Source of the DNA: JAOADN01 sp046155885
GTDB lineage: Bacteria > Pseudomonadota > Alphaproteobacteria > Rhodobacterales > Rhodobacteraceae
Direction of reading: 5' to 3'
Assembly (NCBI GenBank): GCA_046155885.1
Contig: JBJXFU010000109.1
Span: 1-11,913 of the forward strand
Length of the DNA: 11,913 nucleotides
Shown here: positions 1 to 7,112 of the stretch, piece by piece
Position numbering within the stretch: the first letter of the stretch is position 1
How the letters are laid out: every line of letters starts with the position of its first letter
Program-made: the position numbers and the translations under genes
Notes under the pieces: generated by a model
What the model was told of the DNA's origin: nothing
What the model saw: the letters and a program-made list of their open reading frames with translations, nothing else
Database searches by the model: none

Positions 1-152
1 AGAGGTCCGGGCCGGACCGCGCCCGCCCCGCGCACCAGGGCCCGCCAGCGGCTCACGCCCGCCGCACTCACCCCGAACCGCGCCGCCGCCCGATGCGACG
101 CCCCCTGCGCCAGAACCGCTGGCCGAAAGACCCTGCGCGACGGCCCCTGCAT
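1..152 (-). CDS. IS630-like transposase N-terminal helix-turn-helix fragment, partial at window edge
   Basis: Reading the minus strand from an ATG at 152-150 gives about 50 residues that run off the left edge. They include AAARFGVSAAGVSRWRALVR followed by a segment ending AVRPGP. This resembles the N-terminal helix-turn-helix of IS630-type transposases, where an 'AAxRFGVS..S..RW' core is followed by 'TGSVxPxP' and then a conserved GG-D-RR. The residues just upstream (VFRPAVLAQGASH) fit the usual 'RERVVAAVxxGxS' helix only loosely. No Shine-Dalgarno sequence precedes the ATG, so the start may lie elsewhere or the gene may be a decayed copy. A helix-turn-helix regulator is the alternative. The catalytic DDE domain would lie outside the window. 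The identification rests on motif memory, not alignment. Confidence 0.45.
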   Translation of the reverse strand, partial: MQGPSRRVFRPAVLAQGASHRAAARFGVSAAGVSRWRALVRGAGAVRPGP

Positions 153-598
153 GCCAGCCCGCACCGTCAGCCCTGGCGAACCCCTATCCCTCCCGAACGA
201 CCAGCGCCGCATCGCGGCAGGCAAACCCGGCGGTCCCGCCCTCACCGGCCCGAACCGCCAACGGACCCCAACCTCCGCCTGACCAGCACGGATGCTGCCC
301 GGGCCGCTTCGCAGCTGTTCCGGCAAGGGGAGGGCGATGCATGCGGCGCCGGAAAAACGCAAAGCGCTGTAACGCCCCTCCGGCACCCCCAAAGTGCGCA
401 CGTCGGGCATTCGTTCAAACGGTAGGGCGGGGTTCACCTCGCCACCCCAAGGGCGATTCGCCAATCAAGGTTAACGCCCTTCCCGGCATCCCGACGTACG
501 CACGTCGGACACACGTTCAGGATACGCTCAGCATACGTGCCGGATATGCTCCCGGGGCCGGATTAACCCAGCGCCCGCACGCACTTGCGCGCCACACC
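153..598. other. Gene-free stretch with degenerate repeats
   Basis: About 450 bases lie between the transposase-like fragment and the stop codon of the dehydratase. Long open frames exist on the plus strand, but their predicted proteins are rich in Pro, Arg and Ala without family motifs, as expected from chance in GC-rich DNA. The stretch contains the degenerate repeat pair listed separately. Just after the dehydratase stop codon there is also a short stem with arms GCGCGC/GCGTGC and loop AAGT, at roughly 578-593 read on the minus strand. No U-tract follows it, so I do not call it a terminator. Confidence 0.5.
370..519. repeat. Two degenerate 48-bp direct repeats, 102 bp apart
   Basis: Units at 370-417 and 472-519 have the same length and agree at about 36 of 48 positions without gaps. 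Both start TAACGCCC and end CGTTCA. The best shared core is CGCACGTCGG, at 398-407 and 500-509. The second unit also contains an 18-base inverted repeat, CCGACGT-ACGC-ACGTCGG (491-508), which the first unit has only in part. The similarity was counted by eye. The units could be decayed copies of a dispersed intergenic element or protein-binding sites. Confidence 0.45.
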
Positions 599-1747
599 CT
601 ACAGCAGCCCCCGCCCCGCCAGATTCCCCATCAAAGCCCCCGCCCCGAAGGTCCATTCCGGTGCCTCGGTCGCCAGCCTCACGGTATTGACCAGCCGCCC
701 GAGCCCCGGCGCCCCGACCGTCACCACGTCGCCCAGGTGGTGGGTGAACCCCTGCCCTTCGCCGTCACGGTCCTGCACCGGGGCGAACATGGTGCCGAGG
801 TACAGCATGAACCCGTCCGGATACTGGTGGTGCCGCCCCCGCGCCTGCGCCACCAGATCTGCCGGATCGCGGCTGATCTCGGCCATCGACGACCGCCCCG
901 TCATGCGGAACCCGTCCATGCCCTCGACCGTCAGCGTCAGCTCGGCCCGCCGCACATTGTCAAGCCCGAAGCCTTCGTCGAACACCCGGATGAACGGCCC
1001 TATCGCCGCCGAGGCGTTGTTATCCTTGGCTTTTCCCAAAAGCAGCGCCGACCGCCCCTCGACATCGCGCAGGTTCACGTCATTGCCCAGCGTCGCCCCC
1101 CGGATGCGCCCCCGGCTGTCCACCGCCAGCACCACCTCGGGTTCGGGATTGTTCCACCGGCTGATCGGGTGCAACCCCACCGCCGCCCCCCAACCCACCG
1201 CCGCCATCGGCGGGCACTTGGTGAAGACCTCGGCATCCGGCCCGATCCCCACCTCGAGATACTGGCTCCACAGCCCCTCGGCCTTCAGCATCTCCTTCAC
1301 CCGCCCCGCCGCGTCCGACCCGGGCACAAGGTCCCGCAGGCTCGCGCCGATGGTCTGAGCCACCCGCGCCCGGATGGCCGCGGCGCGCCCCGCATCGCCC
1401 GCCGCACGCTCCTCGATCACCCGCTCGATCATCGACCGCGCAAAGGTCACCCCGCAGGCCTTCACCGCCTGCAGGTCGCACGGCGCCAGAAGCCGCGTCC
1501 GGTCGTTCCCCTCGGCCTCGCGACTGGCCTCCACGATCGGTCCGAGCGGCCCCAGGTCCGCGCCCTCCTCGGCGGCGACTGCACTGGGAATATCATCCTT
1601 TTCAAGAAGATGGCTCAGCGTAGGCGCCCGACGCGAGGTGATGTCGGTCACCCGCCCGCCGCGCAGCGTCACCACCGAAGGCCCCACCCCCTCGCGCCAG
1701 ACCCGGCCGACCCAGACCCCCGTTCCCCCCACCCCGGCCAGATCCAT
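599..1747 (-). CDS. XylX-like 2-keto-3-deoxy-sugar-acid dehydratase (fumarylacetoacetate hydrolase fold)
   Basis: The 382-residue protein has a C-terminal fumarylacetoacetate hydrolase domain. The metal-binding pattern NNPEPEVVL (199-207, candidate ligands E202 and E204) is followed by GNDVNLRD (221-228, candidate ligand D223). GRSALLLGKAKDNNASAAIG (231-250) and YPDGFMLYLGTMFAPVQDRD (309-328) follow, and the protein ends LAGRGLL. This layout, including the N-terminal ARSMIERVIEERAAGDAG region (103-120), matches my recollection of Caulobacter XylX, the cytosolic 2-keto-3-deoxy-xylonate dehydratase of oxidative pentose breakdown. The exact substrate is inferred; a related sugar-acid or diketo-acid enzyme is possible. 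The start is uncertain. ATG at 1747 has a G-rich stretch about 7 bases upstream and gives an N-terminus of typical length, while ATGs at 1762 and 1780 lack a Shine-Dalgarno. The gene lies 97 bases downstream of the glycosyltransferase on the same strand. No other pentose-pathway gene is visible. Confidence 0.85.
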   Translation of the reverse strand: MDLAGVGGTGVWVGRVWREGVGPSVVTLRGGRVTDITSRRAPTLSHLLEKDDIPSAVAAEEGADLGPLGPIVEASREAEGNDRTRLLAPCDLQAVKACGVTFARSMIERVIEERAAGDAGRAAAIRARVAQTIGASLRDLVPGSDAAGRVKEMLKAEGLWSQYLEVGIGPDAEVFTKCPPMAAVGWGAAVGLHPISRWNNPEPEVVLAVDSRGRIRGATLGNDVNLRDVEGRSALLLGKAKDNNASAAIGPFIRVFDEGFGLDNVRRAELTLTVEGMDGFRMTGRSSMAEISRDPADLVAQARGRHHQYPDGFMLYLGTMFAPVQDRDGEGQGFTHHLGDVVTVGAPGLGRLVNTVRLATEAPEWTFGAGALMGNLAGRGLL

Positions 1748-1844
1748 CGCACCGCCCCCCATTTCAGCAAGCCGCGCCATTTCGCCGGGCGGGCGGGGGG
1801 AATGCAACGGCAAAGCTCCGCCCGGCGGGAGGCCTCCGGCGCGC

Positions 1845-2849
1845 TCAGGTGTAGCCGTTCCACCATTCCGTACGGCGACGCGCCACCTCGGCCCAGCGGG
1901 AAAGGCCCTCGACCCGCCGGCCTCCGCCACCCAGGCGGCAAACCGACCAGACGGCAAGGCGCAGCATCACCCCCGACCGGATCAGCCCCACCGACAGGGC
2001 CTGCGCCGGGCCGCGCATGTGTGTGCGGCACAGCGTGATCTGCGCCGCCAGCAGATAGGCCAGACGGCTTGCCGGCGAGCGGCTGCTGGCCTGTTCGATA
2101 TGCACGATCGCCGCCTCGGGCGTGAACAGCGGCCGGGCCCCGGCGCGGCGGGCGCGGGCGCAGAAATCGGCCTCTTCGCCATACAGGAAATAGCGCGGAT
2201 CGAACCCGCCGAGGCTCTGCCAGAAACTCCGCTCCGTCAGGAAAAAGCAGCCCGAGACGATGTCGACCTCGCGCACCGTGTCGCGCCGCCAGTCGGGATA
2301 GGTTTCCGGATTGAACAGCCTTGACCCTCGGAGCGCCGCGCTGAGACCCACGGCCGAGCAGAAAAGGCTCCACACCGACTTGGCGCGCCAGCAGGAGTTC
2401 GGGTTCAGCCTTCCGTCCTCATAAAGCGTGCGCCCCCCCCAGATGCGCGCCCCCGGGTTGGCCCCGGCGAACGCGACGAGCCTGTCGATGGCGCCGGGCC
2501 GACAGACGGTGTCGGAGTTCAGCAGCAGCAGGTAGCGGCCCCGGGCCTCTTCCGAGGCAAGGTTGCAAGCCCGTCCGAAGCCGATGTTCCGGCCACGCGC
2601 GATCAGCCGGACCGGCTTCCCGATCGCCGTGATCGCATCGGCCGTGCCGTCGGTGGAACCGTTGTCGACGACGATCACCTCGACCGGCAGCGAAGTTCCG
2701 GCAAGCGAGCTGGTCACCGCGCGCACCGTCAGGTCGCGCGTGCCGTAGCTGACGACGATCACCGAAACGAGCGGCCGGCACGGTTGCGGATGGCTGTCGG
2801 GCTTGTTCAAGCCTTTGTTCTTCCTCCCCGGCGCGGACGCGGAACCCAC
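1845..2849 (-). CDS. Family 2 glycosyltransferase (rhamnosyltransferase/WbbL-like)
   Basis: The 334-residue protein has a GT-A fold typical of inverting sugar transferases acting on surface polysaccharides. It begins VSVIVVSYGTRDLTVRA (28-44). VDNGSTDGTADAI (61-73) forms the nucleotide-binding part, RNIGFGRACNLA (87-98) follows, and LLLNSDT (108-114) carries an N-S-D in the DXD position that binds the metal and nucleotide sugar. GGFDPRYFLYGEEADFCARA (214-233) carries the acidic residues expected near the catalytic base, and VHIEQASS (249-256) follows. The C-terminal 70 residues are basic and moderately hydrophobic, which would suit membrane association. The GTG at 2849 has no clear Shine-Dalgarno. 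An in-frame TTG at 2810 sits 12 bases after a strong GGGGAGGA and could be the true start, giving 321 residues. No other polysaccharide gene is visible, so donor and acceptor are unknown. Confidence 0.88.
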   Translation of the reverse strand: MGSASAPGRKNKGLNKPDSHPQPCRPLVSVIVVSYGTRDLTVRAVTSSLAGTSLPVEVIVVDNGSTDGTADAITAIGKPVRLIARGRNIGFGRACNLASEEARGRYLLLLNSDTVCRPGAIDRLVAFAGANPGARIWGGRTLYEDGRLNPNSCWRAKSVWSLFCSAVGLSAALRGSRLFNPETYPDWRRDTVREVDIVSGCFFLTERSFWQSLGGFDPRYFLYGEEADFCARARRAGARPLFTPEAAIVHIEQASSRSPASRLAYLLAAQITLCRTHMRGPAQALSVGLIRSGVMLRLAVWSVCRLGGGGRRVEGLSRWAEVARRRTEWWNGYT

Positions 2850-3067
2850 CGTCCAAGGTTGACGCCGATTGCCAATCTGTCAGCGGTCCCAGCCCGCAAG
2901 TTGGCAAAAAAGCGCACAATCTGTGGCTTTTCGCCCGCGTCCTGGCGGCGGTTTTCCGCTGCGCTCCGCCCGACCGCGCCGATCGGACGCCCACCTGCCT
3001 GGCCAGGGCGCGAGCGGTTCGCCTTCCGACCGGGCGGCGCCCTCGCGCCGCGCAGGGCCCGCGCTTC
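2850..3067 (-). promoter_or_regulatory. 218-base intergenic region with inverted repeats upstream of the glycosyltransferase
   Basis: This gap follows the ABC ATPase gene and precedes the glycosyltransferase gene. It holds an 11-base palindrome GATTGCCAATC (2867-2877), part of which (TTGCCAA, 2869-2875) is repeated in inverted form as TTGGCAA at 2901-2907. The octamer CAATCTGT occurs twice, at 2873-2880 and 2917-2924, 44 bases apart. A run of six A residues (T on the minus strand) lies beside the second TTGGCAA. The symmetry suggests a regulator-binding region for the glycosyltransferase gene, but I see no promoter hexamers good enough to place. The arrangement could be chance. Confidence 0.3.
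3034..3051 (-). terminator. Perfect 7-bp GC hairpin after the ABC operon
   Basis: The arms GCGGCGC (3034-3040) and GCGCCGC (3045-3051) enclose a four-base loop. The hairpin begins 16 bases beyond the TAA stop of the ATPase gene. No U-tract follows it, so it is not a textbook intrinsic terminator. It could stabilise the 3' end of the transporter mRNA or mark its end. Confidence 0.35.
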
Positions 3068-4111
3068 TTAGGGTCCCGCCTCGATCACCCACAGACTTTC
3101 CGGGGGAAGGTTCACAGCGACCGAGTCGCCCGGCCCGACCCCCAGGACGAGGTCGGGCGGCAGCACCGCTTCGATCCGTTCACCGCCAATCCCCAGGATC
3201 AGCCGCGTCCGGGTGCCAAGATAGACGCACTCCTCGACCCGGGCCGAAAGGGTGTTCGCCTCCGCCCGCCCAAGTCGGATCGCCTCGGGCCGGACCGTTA
3301 CCGTCCCTGGCCCGGGGGGCGCCCCGTCCCGCAGCACCAGGCGCCCGATCGCGCAATCGAACGCGCCGCCCGCCGAGACGCCGCACAGGAAGTTCGTCCC
3401 CCCGAAAAACCGCGCCACCTCGCGGTCGGCGGGGCGCCGGAAGAAGGCGTCCGGAACGTCGAACTGCCGGAGCCGTCCACCGAGGACAAGGGCCACGCGA
3501 TCGGCCAGTACCACCGCGTCTTCCTGGTCGTGCGTGACGAAGATGGTGGTGATCCCGAGCGCTTTCTGGACAGCGCCGATCAGGTCGCGCATCTCGGCCC
3601 GAAGATGCGCGTCAAGGCTGGATAGGGGCTCGTCGAGCAAGAGAACTTTCGGGGCCACGATCAGCGCCCTTGCCAGTGCCACGCGTTGCCGCTGGCCGCC
3701 CGACAGCTCGGACGGCCGCCGCGCGCCCAGGTCGGGCAAGCACACCAGCGCCAGCATCTCGTCCACGCGCCGTGCGATCTCGGCCTTCGGCACATTCCGC
3801 ATCCGAAGCCCGAAGCCCACGTTCTCGGTCACGCTCAGATAGGGGAAAAGCAGCTGGTTCTGGAACACCATCACCGCGCCCCGGTTCTCGGGCTTATCGC
3901 GCAGAACGGACCGGCCGTCGAACACGATGTCGCCGGCGGTGGGCTCAAGAAGCCCCGCGATCATCTTCAGGGCGGTGGACTTGCCAGAGCCCGAAGGACC
4001 AAGCAGCGCGGTCAGCTCGCCCGATCGGATCTCGAGTGAAAGCCCCTCCAGCGCAGGCGAACCGGCGCCCGGGTAGGTCTTGGTCAGGCCTTTCAGGACG
4101 ACAGCAGTCAT
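3068..4111 (-). CDS. ABC transporter ATP-binding protein, PotA/CysA-like with C-terminal TOBE region
   Basis: The 347-residue cytoplasmic ATPase powers the importer encoded just upstream. All nucleotide-binding motifs are intact: Walker A GPSGSGKST (38-46), Q-loop glutamine in VFQNQ (Q84), signature LSGGQRQR (136-143), Walker B VLLLDEP (156-162) and switch histidine in VTHDQ (H194). After about residue 235 comes a C-terminal extension with VTVRPEAIRLG and beta-rich repeats, typical of the TOBE domain of the polyamine/iron/sulfate importer ATPases. E. coli YnjD, the partner of the related binding protein YnjB, is much shorter (about 217 residues), so this ATPase is of a different subtype. The ATG at 4111 overlaps the stop codon of the preceding permease (ATGA at 4108-4111), so translation is probably coupled. 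The open frame extends further upstream, but only as a shadow of the permease gene. Confidence 0.95.
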   Translation of the reverse strand: MTAVVLKGLTKTYPGAGSPALEGLSLEIRSGELTALLGPSGSGKSTALKMIAGLLEPTAGDIVFDGRSVLRDKPENRGAVMVFQNQLLFPYLSVTENVGFGLRMRNVPKAEIARRVDEMLALVCLPDLGARRPSELSGGQRQRVALARALIVAPKVLLLDEPLSSLDAHLRAEMRDLIGAVQKALGITTIFVTHDQEDAVVLADRVALVLGGRLRQFDVPDAFFRRPADREVARFFGGTNFLCGVSAGGAFDCAIGRLVLRDGAPPGPGTVTVRPEAIRLGRAEANTLSARVEECVYLGTRTRLILGIGGERIEAVLPPDLVLGVGPGDSVAVNLPPESLWVIEAGP

Positions 4112-4929
4112 AGCCGCCCCGGCCCCCGGGCCGCGACGCCTTTTCCCGTGAGATGGCGGGACGTGAAGATCAGGAAAACGATGCCCGGCAGGATATAGAT
4201 CAGACCGACGGCTGCGGCGATGTCGTTCCGCCCCGAGGCCGCGTGGGTGAAAAGCAGAAGCGGCAGGGTGATGACACGGCCCCCCCCAATCAGCAGCGTC
4301 AGAACGTATTGGCTCCACGATACCAGGAACGCGAACAGCGCACCAACGACCAGCCCCGGCAGGATCGAGGGCAGTGTCACATGGACAAAGGCCTGAACGG
4401 GCGATGCGCCAAGACAGCGCGCCTGCTGTTCGAAAGCCGGATCGAAGTTGGCAAAGGTACCCGCCATGAGCAGCGTCATGTAGGGCAGCGTCGGGATCAG
4501 ATGGACAAGCACCACGCCGGCGACGGTGTTGGTCAGGCCAAGGCCGATGAACACCGAATGGATGCCAAGCGCCACAGCGATCCCGGGCACGATCACCGGC
4601 GCGAGCAGGACCAGCTCGACCGCCGCCTTTCCCCGGAACCGGAAACGCCCCAGCGCTCGGCCCGCCGGAACGCCAGCAAGGACCGACAGGACGGTTGTTG
4701 CCACTGCCACTCCTGCAGTCAGCCCGAGGCTTTCCAGGACCCCGGAGCGGGCCGAAAACGCGAACTCCCAGGCCTGAAGCGACCACTCCTGCGGCAGGAT
4801 ATCCGGAAAGCGCCAGCCCCGCGCGAAGGACCAGATGAAAAGCGGCACCAACGGCAGCACCAGCCACAAAAACAGGACACTGACCGCCAGTGCGCGCAGC
4901 CGGCGGGGCCAGCGGGGATCGCCGGTCAC
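4108..4929 (-). CDS. ABC transporter permease, second subunit
   Basis: The 273-residue inner-membrane protein has about six hydrophobic segments, including VLFLWLVLPLVPLFIWSF (18-35) and further segments around 69-88, 103-124, 137-157, 192-216 and 239-257. The cytoplasmic coupling loop matches the EAA consensus: FEQQARCLGASPVQAFVHVT (166-185) followed by LPSILPGLV (186-194). This loop docks on the ATPase. The start is GTG at 4929, overlapping the stop of the upstream permease (GTGA at 4926-4929). No Shine-Dalgarno is evident, which fits translational coupling. The short positively charged N-terminus (PRWPRRLR) fits the positive-inside rule. The protein is one half of the heterodimeric channel. 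Confidence 0.93.
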   Translation of the reverse strand: MTGDPRWPRRLRALAVSVLFLWLVLPLVPLFIWSFARGWRFPDILPQEWSLQAWEFAFSARSGVLESLGLTAGVAVATTVLSVLAGVPAGRALGRFRFRGKAAVELVLLAPVIVPGIAVALGIHSVFIGLGLTNTVAGVVLVHLIPTLPYMTLLMAGTFANFDPAFEQQARCLGASPVQAFVHVTLPSILPGLVVGALFAFLVSWSQYVLTLLIGGGRVITLPLLLFTHAASGRNDIAAAVGLIYILPGIVFLIFTSRHLTGKGVAARGPGRL

Positions 4930-5783
4930 GAGCGCACCGCGGCGCGGGTGACGCGCAGGTAGAGCCAGATCATCGCCCCCGACAGAAGGGCGATAACCAC
5001 GGCCATCGCCATCGCCTGCGGCCGCGTGGCGAGGTCCGCGTCGGTATAGGACCGGTAGGCCAGCACCGGAAGCGCCTGCGGGTGGCTCGCGCCAAGCAAC
5101 GCAGGAATCTCGTAAGCCCCGAAGGTGAAGGCGAAGACGATCGCGCTTGCGGAGAGAAGGCCAGGAAAGACAAGCGGCAGAAGCACGTGCCGGAACGCCT
5201 GCCAGCGGCTGGCGCCGAGGCTGCGCGCGACGCTTTCGTAATCCTCCCCCACCGTCCGCATCTGCGCCAGCACGACGACGCCGATGAACGGCACCTCCTT
5301 CCAGACATAGTGAAGGATGATGCCGATGGCGTAGGGGTCGAAGATCAGCGCCGGAAACCCGGCCGGCGCTTCGATCATGCCCGCCGCGTAGGCCAGGCGC
5401 GCGAAGCTGCCGGACTGCGAGAAAAGGTAGAGGATACCCAGGGCACCGACGATATGCGGAACCGTTAGGTTGAGCTGGAAGAAAAAGATCGCCGTCCCGC
5501 GCCCGGAGAACGACCGTCGCAGAAGAAGCGCCGCGGCGACCGCGATCACCGCAGAAATCAGCGTCGAGGTGAGTGCGATGTGGAAAGTCAGAAGGAACGA
5601 CTGCCGGAATGTCCCCGATGACAGGATCGCGCGGTAGGCGTCCAGGTTCGGTTCGGTCAGCCCGGCGACTGGCATGTAGCTGAAGGACCTGAGCACGCCG
5701 ACCGCCAGCCCGCCGAAAAACAGCACCCCGACGACAATCATGGCGGGCGAAAGCAGCAGGAAGATCTTCAGCCGATCGGTCAT
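4926..5783 (-). CDS. ABC transporter permease, first subunit
   Basis: The 285-residue inner-membrane protein has hydrophobic segments near 7-33, 64-88, 98-121, 150-172, 205-228 and 258-276. Its EAA coupling loop is nearly canonical: EDYESVARSLGASRWQAFRH (180-199) followed by VLLPLVFPGLL (200-210). I chose the ATG at 5783 because MTDRLKIFLLLSPAMIVVG is a normal permease N-terminus and GGGCGGAC lies just upstream. An in-frame ATG at 5834 would add 17 unlikely residues. The gene lies 102 bases after the binding-protein gene and overlaps the next permease by four bases. In E. coli the analogous YnjC is a single long protein; here two separate genes supply the two halves. Confidence 0.93.
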   Translation of the reverse strand: MTDRLKIFLLLSPAMIVVGVLFFGGLAVGVLRSFSYMPVAGLTEPNLDAYRAILSSGTFRQSFLLTFHIALTSTLISAVIAVAAALLLRRSFSGRGTAIFFFQLNLTVPHIVGALGILYLFSQSGSFARLAYAAGMIEAPAGFPALIFDPYAIGIILHYVWKEVPFIGVVVLAQMRTVGEDYESVARSLGASRWQAFRHVLLPLVFPGLLSASAIVFAFTFGAYEIPALLGASHPQALPVLAYRSYTDADLATRPQAMAMAVVIALLSGAMIWLYLRVTRAAVRS

Positions 5784-5861
5784 GTCCGCCCGGGCTTCAT
5801 GCGCCACTCCGGGATGCCACCTCCAGCCGGCCAACGCGGGTCCCGCCGCCTTCCGGTCCAG

Positions 5862-5882
5862 GGGCGCGCCCGGGGGGCGCCC
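5862..5882 (-). terminator. GC hairpin between binding-protein and permease genes
   Basis: GGGCGC (5862-5867) and GCGCCC (5877-5882) form a six-base-pair stem around a nine-base GC-rich loop. The hairpin begins three bases after the binding-protein stop codon. No U-tract follows. Similar hairpins in ABC import operons often stabilise the binding-protein message and lower downstream expression. That role here is inferred from position. Confidence 0.35.
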
Positions 5883-5885
5883 AGG

Positions 5886-7112
5886 CTATCCGCCAACGTT
5901 TTCAAGCCAGCCCTTCTCGATGGCAGCAATCCAGTCCGCCTGCAGTTCCGGCAGGGCGTTCTTCGCAAGTTCGTCCGCCCGCACCACAGAGGGATGGGCG
6001 GACAGCGCCGCGAAGGCCTCCCGGATATCGGCATCCGTGCGGTCCATCTCGATCCCGGGGCTCGCCCCCCAGACCCCGGGTCTCGCTTTCTCCAGCTGGG
6101 CTTCGCCGGACAGAAGAAGGTTCTGCAGCACCATCGCAGCCGCCTTGTTCGGCGAGTTGAACGGGATGACCGTGTAGCTGGTGTTCCCGATCGTTCCGTC
6201 CGCCAGTCCGTAGCTTCGCACGGTATCGGGAAAAATCCCGCTTTCCACGGCGATGCCGAATTGCGAGGGGTCGTAGTTGAAGGTCAGAGCCACCTCCCGG
6301 TTGGCGAAAAGTTCGTTCATCCGCGCGACCGAGGTCGGATAGGTCCGCCCTTCGCGCCACAGGTACGGCTTCATCCCGTTCAGGATCGCCCAGGCCTTCG
6401 GCGCGATGGCGTCGAACTTCGCCTGATCGAAATCGCCCTGCAGGTCCCGCGCCCCGCCCGCGGCGTGGTAGAATACATGCCGCACGAAGACCGAACCGTT
6501 GAAGTCCGGCGGCGCGGGATAGGTGAACTGACCGGGGTATTCTCTCACCCAGCCGAGCAGATCGGAGATCGACCGCGGCGGGTCCGGGGTCCGTGCGCTG
6601 TCATGGGCGAAGGCAAACTGCGCCCGGCTCCACGGTACTTCGCACCCGTCCACCGGAACGCCAAAATCGTTGGCGATAGCCGCGTTTTCCCAGTTCACCA
6701 ACGCGTTGTTGGGCAGCTTCCCGACATAGCCGCACCAGGCGAGCCCGCCCTGCTTCATGGTGCGGAAGTTCTCGCCGTTGATCCATATCAGGTCGACGCT
6801 GCCGGCATCGCTCACCCCGGCTTCCTTCTCGCCCAGGACGATGTTCACCGCCTCGACCGTGTCGGTCAGAGGCACCTGATTCAGCGTGATGTCGTAGCGG
6901 TCCTTCAGGATGCCCGCGACATAGCCGGTCACGTAGCTGTTGATGTTGTCGGCGCCGCCCCACATGAACCAGGTGACCTCGCCGCCCCGTGCCTCGGCAA
7001 CGATTCCGTCCCAGGTCATGCCGGGAAGCGCGCCGCCCTCAGCAGTGTCGGCAATCGCCACAGCGGTCTGCACCGCGCCAGCTGCCAGGGCCGCGAACAG
7101 AAGCCGTTTCAT
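5886..7112 (-). CDS. YnjB-like ABC transporter periplasmic substrate-binding protein
   Basis: The 408-residue precursor begins MKRLLFAALAAGAVQTAVAI, a Sec signal peptide with two basic residues and an Ala-rich core. Cleavage is probable near residue 21, before ADTAEGG. No lipobox cysteine is present, so the mature protein should be soluble in the periplasm. The mature part carries VTWFMWGGADNINSYVTGYV (47-66) and SVDLIWINGENFRTMKQGG (105-123). Both strongly recall E. coli YnjB, the binding protein of the uncharacterised YnjBCD system. Two cysteines (C127 and C157) could form a disulfide. The ATG at 7112 follows GGTGGA at a spacing of six bases; the open frame extends upstream without family resemblance. 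The gene heads the operon binding protein-permease-permease-ATPase. The substrate is not known from the sequence, and spermidine, iron or thiamine-type importers are only distant relatives. Confidence 0.9.
   Translation of the reverse strand: MKRLLFAALAAGAVQTAVAIADTAEGGALPGMTWDGIVAEARGGEVTWFMWGGADNINSYVTGYVAGILKDRYDITLNQVPLTDTVEAVNIVLGEKEAGVSDAGSVDLIWINGENFRTMKQGGLAWCGYVGKLPNNALVNWENAAIANDFGVPVDGCEVPWSRAQFAFAHDSARTPDPPRSISDLLGWVREYPGQFTYPAPPDFNGSVFVRHVFYHAAGGARDLQGDFDQAKFDAIAPKAWAILNGMKPYLWREGRTYPTSVARMNELFANREVALTFNYDPSQFGIAVESGIFPDTVRSYGLADGTIGNTSYTVIPFNSPNKAAAMVLQNLLLSGEAQLEKARPGVWGASPGIEMDRTDADIREAFAALSAHPSVVRADELAKNALPELQADWIAAIEKGWLENVGG

Noticed and set aside
578..593. Intrinsic terminator after the dehydratase gene
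   Set aside because: The stem is only six pairs with one G-U pair, and no U-tract follows on the minus strand.
1818..1846. Terminator or hairpin between glycosyltransferase and dehydratase genes (GGAGGCCTCC palindrome)
   Set aside because: The palindrome has no loop and no U-tract, and the alternative stem nearby needs bulges. It is not better than expected in GC-rich DNA.
341..2038. Long plus-strand frame of 565 codons antisense to the dehydratase
   Set aside because: It is rich in Arg, Pro and His with no family motif, and it lies opposite a gene with clear catalytic motifs. It is a GC-bias artefact.
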